From Streptomyces olivaceus (GTDB lineage Bacteria; Actinomycetota; Actinomycetes; Streptomycetales; Streptomycetaceae): 5,368 bases of DNA. The stretch covers positions 1-5,368 of the forward strand of contig NZ_JOFH01000088.1 in NCBI RefSeq assembly GCF_000721235.1, given 5' to 3'. A program made the position numbers and the translations under genes. Position 1 is the first letter of the stretch; every line of letters begins with the position of its first letter. Below are positions 1-5,368 of the stretch, one piece after another. Below the pieces are notes generated by a model that saw nothing but the letters and a program-made list of their open reading frames with translations, had not been told where the DNA came from and searched no databases.

Positions 1-1345
1 TCCAGGTCCGGGTGGGTTTCGATGTGGTGGAGCAGGTGTGTGGCTTGGTCGCGCAGGGCGGGTTCGGTTTTGGCGGAGAGCAGCCAGGCGACAGGACCGC
101 TGTGTGGCTCGTGGGTGACGGGCCCTTGGTCGGGTGCTTGTTCGATGATGATGTGGGCGTTGGTTCCGCTGATGCCGAAGGAGGAGATGCCGGCGCGGCG
201 GGGCCGGTCGGTGGCGGGCCAGTTGTGGTTCTCGGTGAGGAGTTGGACGTTTCCGCTGTCCCAGTCGACGTGCGGGGTCGGTTCGTCGACATGCAGGGTC
301 CTGGGCAGCAGCCCGTGACGGATGGCCTGGACCATTTTGATGATGCCGGCGACGCCGGCGGCGGCTTGGGTGTGGCCGATGTTGGACTTGATGGAACCCA
401 GCCACAAGGGTGCTTTGCGGTCCTGGCCGTAGGTGGCGATGAGGGCTTGGGCTTCGATGGGGTCGCCGAGGGTGGTGCCGGTGCCGTGGGCCTCGACCGC
501 GTCGACGTCGGCCGGTGACAGGCCCGCGCTGGCCAGGGCCTGGCGGATCACCCGCTGTTGGGCGGGCCCGTTGGGAGCCGAGAGCCCGTTGGACGCACCG
601 TCCTGGTTTACGGCGGAGCCGCGGACGACGGCGAGGATCTGGTGGCCGTTGTGGCGGGCGTCCGACAGGCGCTCGACCAGCAGCAGGCCGGCACCTTCGC
701 CCCAGATGGTGCCGTCGGCCGCTCCCGCGAACGGCTTGCACCGGCCGTTCGGGGCCAGCCCCCGCTGACGGCTGAACTCCACGAAGGAACTCGGGGTGGC
801 CATGACGGTGACGCCGCCCGCCAGTGCAAGATCGCACTCGCCGTTGCGCAGGGCCTGGGCCGCCAGATGCAGGGCCACCAGCGACGACGAGCACGCCGTG
901 TCCACCGAGATGGCCGGGCCCTCCAACCCGAACGTATAGGACACGCGGCCCGACGCGACGCTCCCCGCGCTGCCGGTGCCCAGCTGGCCCTCGTAGCCCT
1001 CGGGCGCCAGGTGCAGGAGACGGGAGGCGTAGTCGTCGTACATGACGCCCGTGAACACTCCGGTGCGGCTGCCGTGCAGCGACCGCGGGTCGATGCCCGC
1101 GCTCTCGATGGCCGTCCAGCCGGTCTCCAGGAGCAGGCGCTGCTGCGGGTCCATGGCCAGCGCCTCGCGCGGGCTGATCCCGAAGAACTCGGTGTCGAAG
1201 TTCCCGGCGTCGTAAAGGAAACCGCCGGAGCGGGTGTAGCTGGTACCGGGGTGGTCGGGGTCCGGGTCGTACAGGGCGTCCAGGTCCCAGCCGCGGTCGG
1301 TCGGGAACTCGCCGATGGCGTCCGTGCCCTCGGCCACCAGCCGCC
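1..1345 (-). CDS. Continuation of the PKS in a shifted frame: next-module ketosynthase lacking its N-terminus, plus the start of the KS-AT linker
   Basis: This frame (codons with low coordinate divisible by 3) is open from about 1345 to the window edge. It reads as a textbook KS beginning at [20 protein letters not shown], then [34 protein letters not shown] and [11 protein letters not shown], and ending in [13 protein letters not shown] linker containing [15 protein letters not shown] follows. It has no start codon or ribosome binding site of its own and was clearly once fused in frame to the ACP before it. About 25 residues of the KS start, including the usual IAIVGMxCRFPGG motif, are absent together with the ACP-KS linker. 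As the sequence stands, this KS cannot be translated as part of the synthase. The gene continues past position 1, presumably into an AT. It is a broken gene part if the sequence is correct, or an intact one if the junction is an artefact. Confidence 0.9.
138..1345 (-). other. Ketosynthase domain of the next module, N-terminal ~25 residues missing, catalytic triad intact
   Basis: The KS takes the chain from the preceding ACP and carries out decarboxylative condensation with the next extender unit. In this frame about 402 of the usual ~425 residues are present. The active-site Cys is in VDTACSSS (codon 891-893), the first His in EAHGTGT (486-488) and the second in SNIGHTQ (372-374), so the Cys-His-His triad is complete. 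What is missing is the first beta strand with IAIVGMxCRFPGG, needed for a proper thiolase fold. Codon choice changes inside the domain near 555-605. The domain itself is certain; whether it is expressed depends on whether the junction near 1345 is real. Confidence 0.92.
144..311 (-). repeat. Direct repeat of the KS C-terminal coding segment, copy 2 (pairs with 5201-5368)
   Basis: This is the partner of the copy at the far end of the window. It encodes the end of the downstream KS from about [16 protein letters not shown] to NAHIII. The spacing equals one module length, so the homologous region probably extends further, beyond the window for copy 1. Confidence 0.9.
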
Positions 1346-4300
1346 CCGCACCAGCGCTTCGACGCTGGGGTGGTCGAACACCATCGTCGCCGAAAGGCCG
1401 AGTCCGGTCGCGCTGTTCAGCCGGTTGCGCAGTTCGACGCCGGTGAGCGAGTCGAAGCCCATGTCCTTGAAGTTCCGGTCGTCGGCGACGTCCAGGGCGA
1501 TGGAGCGGCCGAGCACGGCGGTGACATGACTCCGGACGAGGCCGATGAGCACCGAGTCCTGCTCGGCGTCGGACAGGCCGGACAGCCGTGCGGCCAGGTC
1601 GCCCCCGCCCGCCGCGCCGCCCGCGTCCGCGCGCCGGGGTCGCTGCCTTACCAGGCCCCTCAGCACGTGGGGCAGATCTCCCTCGGCGGCGCGGTTCTGG
1701 AGGGCGCGCTGATCCAGCTCGGCGGTGACGACGTGCGGCGTTCCGGTGGCGAGCGCCGCGTCGAACAGGGCCAGGGCGTGCTCGGCGGCCATGGGCCGCA
1801 GCCCCTGGCGGTGCAGGCGCTCGCGCTGTGCCTCGGTGAGGGAGCCGGTCATGTCGCTGTCGTCGGCCCAGAGCCCCCAGGCGAGCGAGGTGCCCGGCAG
1901 TCCCAGGGACCGGCGATGGTGGGCGAGCGCGTCGAGACCCGCGTTGGCCGCCGCGTAGTTTGCCTGGCCCGCTGCCCCGAGCGTGCCGACGGCGGAGGAG
2001 AAGACCACGAACGCCGACAGCGGCAAGTCGCGGGTGAGATCGTGCAGATGCCAGGCCGCGTCCACCTTGGGCCGCAGCACCGTGTGCAGCCGGTCCGCGG
2101 TCAGGCCGGTCAGCAGCGTGTCGTCCAGAACACCGGCGGCGTGCACGACCGCCGAGAGCGGACGGTCCGTCGGCAGGTCGGCGCTCAGGACGCGGGCGAG
2201 GTCGTCGCGGTCGGCGACGTCACAGGCGGCGATGACGACCTCGGCACCCAGCGCGACCAATTCCGCCCGCAGTTCCTCGGCCCCGGGTGCCTCGGGACCT
2301 CGGCGCCCGAGGAGAACCAGGTGGCGAACCCCGTGCCTGGCCACGACATGCCGGGCGACGCGCGCGCCGACCGTCCCGGTGCCTCCGGTGATGAGGACAG
2401 TGCCGTCCGGGGCGAACGGGACGCCGCCGGTGGCCTCCGACAACGAGATGTCGCCAGAGGCCTCCGACACCGAGACGTCGCCGGAGGCCGCCGTGGTCTT
2501 GGCCAGCCGGGGCACGTGGCACCGGCCGTTGCGGATCGCGAGCTGCGGCTCGCCGCTCGCGGCCGCCGGGCCCATCGCCTGGACGGAAGCGTCGTCGCCG
2601 TCCACGTCCAGCAGGACGAAACGGCCGGGGTGCTCCAACTGCGCCGACCGGACCAGGCCCCACGCGGCGGCCCCGGCCGGGTCGGTGAGCCGGTCGTCCG
2701 GTCCGGTGACGACGGCGCCCCGCGTCACGACGACCAGGCGGGACGCGGCAGCCCGCTCCTCCGCCAGCCACCGCCGGGTCAGCTCCAGCGCCCGCTCGGC
2801 GACGAGGTGCACCGCTTCGGCACCGGCACCGGCAGCACCGGCACCGTCGTCGGGCGCGGAGCACTCGGCGAAGACCACCTCGGCACCCTGCGGCAACTCC
2901 GTCGACGCCAGGTCGAGAGCCGTCCAGCCCAGCTCGTACAGCGGGCCGGCCCCCTGGGCGTCGCCACGCAGCCGCTCGGGGTCGACCGGCCGCAGTACCA
3001 CCGACTCGACCGTGGCGACCGGCATCCCGGTCGCGTCGGCGACGTCCAGCGCGAGCTCGTCCGTTCCGACCGGGCGGAGCCGCACCCGCAGACTGCTCGC
3101 ACCCGTCGCGTGGAGTGACACCCCGCTGAAGGAGAACGGCAGCCAGGTCCCGTCGCGTTCGCCGAGCAGACCGAGCACGACGGTGTGCAACGCGGCGTCC
3201 AGCAGCGCCGGATGCACGCAGAAGCGCTGGAACGCGGCGGTCTCGTCGTCCGGCAGGGTGATCTCGGCGAACACCTCGTCGCCGACCCGCCACGCGGCCC
3301 GCAGCCCCTGGAAGACCGGCCCGTACTCGTAACCGTCGAGGCCGAGCCGGTCGTAGGCGTCGCTCAGGTCGACGGACGTCGCCCCGGGCGGCGGCCAAGC
3401 GGCCGTACCGCCGTCCCAGGCCGCGCCGACGCCGGCGCCGGACTCGGTGACAGCGGCTCCGGCATGCCGGGTCCACGGCTGTTCGGGCCGGCCCGCGGGA
3501 CGCGAGTGGATCGCGATGTCCCGCTGCTCGCCGTCCCCGGCCGGGGAGACGCTCACATGGAGCTGGACGGGGACGTCGTCCCGCAGGACGAGAGGGCGCT
3601 CCAGGACGAGCCCGTCGATCCGGTCCCCGCCGACCTCGACGGCCGCGCGGAGGGCCAGGTCGAGGAACGCGGCACCCGGCAGCAGCGTGGTGCCCAGGAT
3701 GCCGTGGTCCGCCAGCCACGAGTGCGTCACGGTGGACACCGAGCCGGTGAGGATGTGGCCCCTGTCGTCGGGCAGTTCGGTCACGGAACCGACCAGCGCG
3801 TGCCCGGTCGCCGTCCCGGACCGGTCCGGGCCCGCCGCCGGATGCAGCCAGTAGCGCCGGTGCCGGAACGGATACGTCGGCAGCGGGATCGGCAGGTTCG
3901 CCGGCCGGCTCCCGGGCAGCATGGCCGTCCGGTCCACGTCGATGCCGTGCGCGTGGGCGCGGGCCAGCGAGGTGAGCAGCTGGTTCTGGTCGCCCCGGTG
4001 ACGGCGCAGCGTGCCGACCGCCACCGTCGGTGTGCCTGACTCCTCGGCGGTGTGCTCGATCGAGGCGGTCAGCACCGGGTGCGGACCCGCCTCGACGAAC
4101 CGGGTGTGCCCGCTCTCCAGCAGCCTGACGACCGCACGCTGGAAGCGCACCGGGTTGCGCAGGTTGTCGTACCAGTACTCGGCGTCGAACCGGACGCCGT
4201 CACCGGCCTCGCGCGCCGTCGTGTACACCGGGACGACCGGTTCCCGGGGTTCGATGCGGGCGAGCGCTTCGAGCATGCGGTCGCGGAGCGGTTCGACGTG

Positions 4301-5368
4301 GGTCGAGTGCGAGGCGTACCCGATGGGGACGGCCCGTGCGTCCACGCCGTCGGCCTGATAGGCGGCGAGGAGCCGGCCGACGGCGTCGAGGTCGCCCGAC
4401 ACGACTGTGGCGCGCGGCGAGTTGACGCCCGAGACCGACAACGCGCCGTCGTAGGGCGCCAGGTCGGCGGTCACCTGCTCGACGGGCAGCGGGACGGCGG
4501 CCATGCCTCCGCGGCCCGCGATCGTGGCGGCCACCTGGCCGCGCAGCGCGATGATCTTCGCCGCGTCCTCCAGCGTCAGCGCACCCGCGATGTGCGCGGC
4601 GGCGATCTCGCCCTGGGAGTGACCGACGACCGCGTCCGGCTGGACGCCGTGCGCCTGCCACACCCGCGCCAGCGCGACCGTGAGCGCGAACAGCGCGGGC
4701 TGGACCACATCGATGCGGTCGAGGTCGGGCGCGTCCGGTTCGCCGCGCAGCACCGACAGCAACGACCAGCCGGTGTGCGGCCGCAGCGCCTCGTCGCAGG
4801 CGTGGAGGTGTTCGGCGAAGACCGGCGAGGACTCCATCAGGTCCAGGCCCATACCGGTCCATTGCGCGCCGTGCCCCGGGAAGACGAACACCGTCTTGCC
4901 CGGCGTCTCCGTGCCGTGTGCCAGATTCGTGGCCGGGACGCCGTCCCGCAGCGCGGTCAGTGCGGAGCGGAGGTCGTCCACTCCGGCCCCGACGGCGCCC
5001 GCCCGGTGGGCGAAGACGGCGCGGCCGGCCAGGGTGCGGGCGACGGCCGCGGGGTCCACGTCGGGGTTGGCCTCGACATGGCCCAGCAGGCGTTCGGCCT
5101 GGTCGCGCAGGGCGGTTCCGGTCTTGGCGGAGAGCAGCCAGGCGAAGGGGCCGTCGTAGTGTTCCTCTTCCGTCACGGGCTCTGGGTCGGGCGCCTGCTC
5201 GATGATGATGTGGGCGTTGGTGCCGCTGATGCCGAAGGAGGAGATGCCGGCGCGGCGCGGCCGGTCGGTCGCGGGCCAGTCACGGTTTTCGGTGAGGAGT
5301 TGGACGTTTCCGCTGTCCCAGTCGACGTGCGGGGTGGGCTCGTCGACGTGCAGGGTGCGGGGGAGCAC
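608..5368 (-). CDS. Modular type I polyketide synthase, partial: KS(end)-AT-DH-KR-ACP module, out-of-frame tail after the ACP
   Basis: This is part of a cytosolic multidomain enzyme that extends a polyketide chain by one unit. In 1,586 readable residues the order is KS C-terminus (1-58), KS-AT linker (59-159), AT (160-456), post-AT linker ending in [13 protein letters not shown] (496-508), DH (522-795), KR (808-1226) and ACP (1267-1340). The frame is already open at 5368 in mid-KS, so the GTG there is internal and the real start lies outside the window. Residues 1341-1586 are not a real domain. They are the next KS read in the wrong frame, rich in Arg, Pro, Ser and Thr, ending at a TAA at 608-610. 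The genuine protein should continue from the ACP into the KS encoded at 1-1345 but is broken by a deletion with a frame change near 1345. Family assignment is certain; the pathway and product are unknown. Confidence 0.95.
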   Translation of the reverse strand: MLPRTLHVDEPTPHVDWDSGNVQLLTENRDWPATDRPRRAGISSFGISGTNAHIIIEQAPDPEPVTEEEHYDGPFAWLLSAKTGTALRDQAERLLGHVEANPDVDPAAVARTLAGRAVFAHRAGAVGAGVDDLRSALTALRDGVPATNLAHGTETPGKTVFVFPGHGAQWTGMGLDLMESSPVFAEHLHACDEALRPHTGWSLLSVLRGEPDAPDLDRIDVVQPALFALTVALARVWQAHGVQPDAVVGHSQGEIAAAHIAGALTLEDAAKIIALRGQVAATIAGRGGMAAVPLPVEQVTADLAPYDGALSVSGVNSPRATVVSGDLDAVGRLLAAYQADGVDARAVPIGYASHSTHVEPLRDRMLEALARIEPREPVVPVYTTAREAGDGVRFDAEYWYDNLRNPVRFQRAVVRLLESGHTRFVEAGPHPVLTASIEHTAEESGTPTVAVGTLRRHRGDQNQLLTSLARAHAHGIDVDRTAMLPGSRPANLPIPLPTYPFRHRRYWLHPAAGPDRSGTATGHALVGSVTELPDDRGHILTGSVSTVTHSWLADHGILGTTLLPGAAFLDLALRAAVEVGGDRIDGLVLERPLVLRDDVPVQLHVSVSPAGDGEQRDIAIHSRPAGRPEQPWTRHAGAAVTESGAGVGAAWDGGTAAWPPPGATSVDLSDAYDRLGLDGYEYGPVFQGLRAAWRVGDEVFAEITLPDDETAAFQRFCVHPALLDAALHTVVLGLLGERDGTWLPFSFSGVSLHATGASSLRVRLRPVGTDELALDVADATGMPVATVESVVLRPVDPERLRGDAQGAGPLYELGWTALDLASTELPQGAEVVFAECSAPDDGAGAAGAGAEAVHLVAERALELTRRWLAEERAAASRLVVVTRGAVVTGPDDRLTDPAGAAAWGLVRSAQLEHPGRFVLLDVDGDDASVQAMGPAAASGEPQLAIRNGRCHVPRLAKTTAASGDVSVSEASGDISLSEATGGVPFAPDGTVLITGGTGTVGARVARHVVARHGVRHLVLLGRRGPEAPGAEELRAELVALGAEVVIAACDVADRDDLARVLSADLPTDRPLSAVVHAAGVLDDTLLTGLTADRLHTVLRPKVDAAWHLHDLTRDLPLSAFVVFSSAVGTLGAAGQANYAAANAGLDALAHHRRSLGLPGTSLAWGLWADDSDMTGSLTEAQRERLHRQGLRPMAAEHALALFDAALATGTPHVVTAELDQRALQNRAAEGDLPHVLRGLVRQRPRRADAGGAAGGGDLAARLSGLSDAEQDSVLIGLVRSHVTAVLGRSIALDVADDRNFKDMGFDSLTGVELRNRLNSATGLGLSATMVFDHPSVEALVRGGWWPRARTPSASSRPTAAGTWTPCTTRTPTTPVPATPAPAVSFTTPGTSTPSSSGSARARRWPWTRSSACSWRPAGRPSRARASTRGRCTAAAPECSRASCTTTTPPVSCTWRPRATRASWAPAARGASRRAACPIRSGWRARPSRWTRRARRRWWPCIWRPRPCATASAILHWRAASPSWPPRVPSWSSAVSGGWPRTAGASRSRERPTAPSGAKVPACCWSSACRTPATTATRSSPSSAAPP
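1335..1355 (-). other. Deletion and frame-change junction between ACP and KS
   Basis: Reading down the minus strand, the ACP frame gives EALVR up to about 1346. The KS frame takes over at about 1345 with [13 protein letters not shown]. The joint lies between codons for ACP Arg1341 and the KS residue before LVAEG, and is ambiguous by two or three G/C bases. Comparison with typical modules indicates loss of the ACP end, the inter-module linker and about 25 KS residues, roughly 150-250 bases in all, by a number not divisible by three. The size is an estimate from family knowledge. Confidence 0.85.
1346..1570 (-). other. Acyl carrier protein domain, cut off in its last helix
   Basis: The ACP carries the growing chain on a phosphopantetheine arm attached to Ser1307 (codon 1448-1450) in [16 protein letters not shown]. 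The commoner form has Leu instead of the first Met. The domain begins near [16 protein letters not shown] and follows the KR through a Gly/Ala/Arg-rich linker (about 1240-1262). It proceeds normally to [11 protein letters not shown] (1330-1340). There it would be expected to finish its last helix (typically R-x-L-x-x-E-L) and pass into an ACP-KS linker. Instead it stops and sequence from inside the next KS follows in another frame. Folding of the last helix may be compromised if the sequence is correct. Confidence 0.93.
1691..2947 (-). other. Ketoreductase domain, B1-type, predicted active
   Basis: The KR reduces the beta-keto group with NADPH. It has the usual two parts: a structural subdomain from [11 protein letters not shown] (810-820), and a catalytic Rossmann subdomain from about 988 with the cofactor loop TGGTGTVG (994-1001). 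The catalytic set is complete: Lys1101, Ser1125 (codon 1994-1996), Tyr1138 (1955-1957) and Asn1142. The LDD motif (1081-1083) marks a B-type KR that makes a D-configured hydroxyl, and the A-type Trp is absent. There is no Pro two residues after Tyr, which suggests B1, that is no epimerisation of the methyl branch. No enoylreductase is inserted between the two subdomains. The stereochemical type follows published motif rules and is inference for this protein. Confidence 0.93.
2434..2487 (-). repeat. 27-base tandem duplication in the linker inside the KR
   Basis: Two adjacent 27-base units (2434-2460 and 2461-2487) differ at only three positions by hand count. They encode the nine-residue repeats ASGDVSVSE and ASGDISLSE (residues 961-978), followed by a degenerate start of a third (ATGG). 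They lie between the KR structural and catalytic subdomains, where an enoylreductase would sit in fully reducing modules. The repeat keeps the frame and should simply lengthen a flexible acidic/serine-rich linker. Confidence 0.85.
2984..3805 (-). other. Dehydratase domain, predicted active
   Basis: The DH removes water from the beta-hydroxyacyl-ACP made by the KR, giving an alpha,beta-double bond. The N-terminal hotdog half carries the HxxxGxxxxP motif, His555 to Pro564 ([12 protein letters not shown]; His codon 3704-3706). The C-terminal half carries [10 protein letters not shown] (679-688) and the catalytic Asp724 in [10 protein letters not shown] (codon 3197-3199). The domain is full length, about 270 residues, with no visible damage, unlike the many degenerate DH domains in PKS genes. 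It sits between the AT and the KR as expected for a beta-processing module with partial reduction. Confidence 0.93.
4001..4891 (-). other. Acyltransferase domain, predicted methylmalonyl-CoA specific
   Basis: The AT selects the extender acyl-CoA and loads it on the module's ACP. It starts at [14 protein letters not shown] (161-174) and runs to about VAVGTLRR (449-456). The nucleophile is Ser251 (codon 4616-4618) in [11 protein letters not shown], and the catalytic His is the last residue of YASH (351-354). Three classical specificity marks agree on methylmalonyl-Co[11 protein letters not shown] before the active site, Gln after the nucleophilic Ser, and YASH rather than the HAFH of malonyl-type ATs. 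One variation is GHG in place of the commoner GQG at residues 165-167. Length is normal and no key residue is missing. The specificity call rests on motifs only and has not been tested. Confidence 0.93.
5195..5368 (-). other. Ketosynthase domain, C-terminal end only (upstream module)
   Basis: Residues 1-58 of the readable frame match the end of a modular [21 protein letters not shown], then [18 protein letters not shown] and IIIEQAP. The active-site Cys and the two His residues lie beyond the window, so activity cannot be judged. The stretch is nearly identical to the end of the other KS here (138-311), which confirms the assignment and the reading direction. The following linker (residues 59-159) contains the usual WLLSAKT segment. 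Confidence 0.95.
5201..5368 (-). repeat. Direct repeat of the KS C-terminal coding segment, copy 1 (pairs with 144-311)
   Basis: This segment aligns without gaps to 144-311 at an offset of 5,057 bases, with about 14 mismatches in 168 positions by hand count (about 92% identity). Similarity continues more weakly into the linker (about 5101-5150 against 47-96, shifted by 3 bases). It reflects homologous KS ends of two successive modules. Confidence 0.9.

Noticed and set aside
820..960. Downstream KS as a KSQ-type loading or inactive KS
   Set aside because: The active site reads TACSSS with a normal Cys and both His residues are present, so it is an elongating KS.
1340..1355. Programmed ribosomal frameshift joining ACP and KS
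   Set aside because: A frameshift could not restore the missing KS N-terminus and linker, and no slippery heptamer or stop codon near the joint is evident; loss of DNA explains it better.
1340..1355. Natural boundary between two PKS genes with docking domains
   Set aside because: There is no stop codon after the ACP, no intergenic space, no start codon or ribosome binding site, and no docking helix; the KS lacks its own beginning.
1370..3118. Long open frame on the plus strand (582 codons), with others at 558-1529, 1983-3332 and 3185-4039
   Set aside because: These lie antisense to well-defined AT, DH, KR, ACP and KS domains. Their translations are Gly/Arg/Pro-rich with no recognisable motif, as expected from G/C-rich third positions mirrored on the opposite strand.
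2220..3719. Minus-strand open frame of 499 codons overlapping DH and KR in another frame
   Set aside because: It is an Arg/Gly/Pro-rich shadow of the real PKS frame, which carries all the DH and KR catalytic residues.
5366..5368. GTG at the window edge as a possible start codon of the PKS
   Set aside because: It falls in the middle of a KS domain, aligned with internal codons of the other KS copy, so the gene simply continues outside the window.

Overview
The window lies entirely inside a modular type I polyketide synthase (PKS) gene read on the minus strand. The very high G+C content, G/C-ending codons and classical cis-AT module layout point to an actinomycete, most likely Streptomyces or a close relative. 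This is inferred from sequence style; I cannot name the compound or the cluster. I see no gene start, true gene end, promoter, terminator, RNA gene, mobile element or CRISPR array.

In the direction of translation (from 5368 down) the layout is: the last ~58 residues of one ketosynthase (KS, 5195-5368); a KS-AT linker; an acyltransferase (AT, 4001-4891) with methylmalonyl-CoA motifs; a dehydratase (DH, 2984-3805) with both catalytic residues; a B-type ketoreductase (KR, 1691-2947); an acyl carrier protein (ACP, 1346-1570); then the KS of the next module (138-1345) and the start of its KS-AT linker (1-137). There is no enoylreductase. The module should therefore add one methylmalonyl-derived unit and leave a 2-methyl, trans-alpha,beta-unsaturated thioester, which the next KS would accept and extend.

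The main oddity is at about 1340-1350. The ACP breaks off within its last helix and joins directly to a point about 25 residues inside the next KS, in a different reading frame. The end of the ACP, the ACP-KS linker and the conserved KS N-terminus are all missing. The ACP frame stays open by chance to a TAA at 608-610 and would give a meaningless 246-residue tail. The genuine KS frame runs without a stop from about 1345 to the window edge at position 1, with its Cys-His-His triad intact. This is either a real inactivating deletion or an assembly/cloning error between repetitive PKS modules.

Secondary observations are a near-identical KS-end repeat at the two ends of the window (spacing about 5,057 bases), a codon-usage break inside the downstream KS suggesting mosaic origin, and a 27-base tandem duplication in the linker inside the KR. 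I found no new type of biological system; the biology is that of a well-known megasynthase family.
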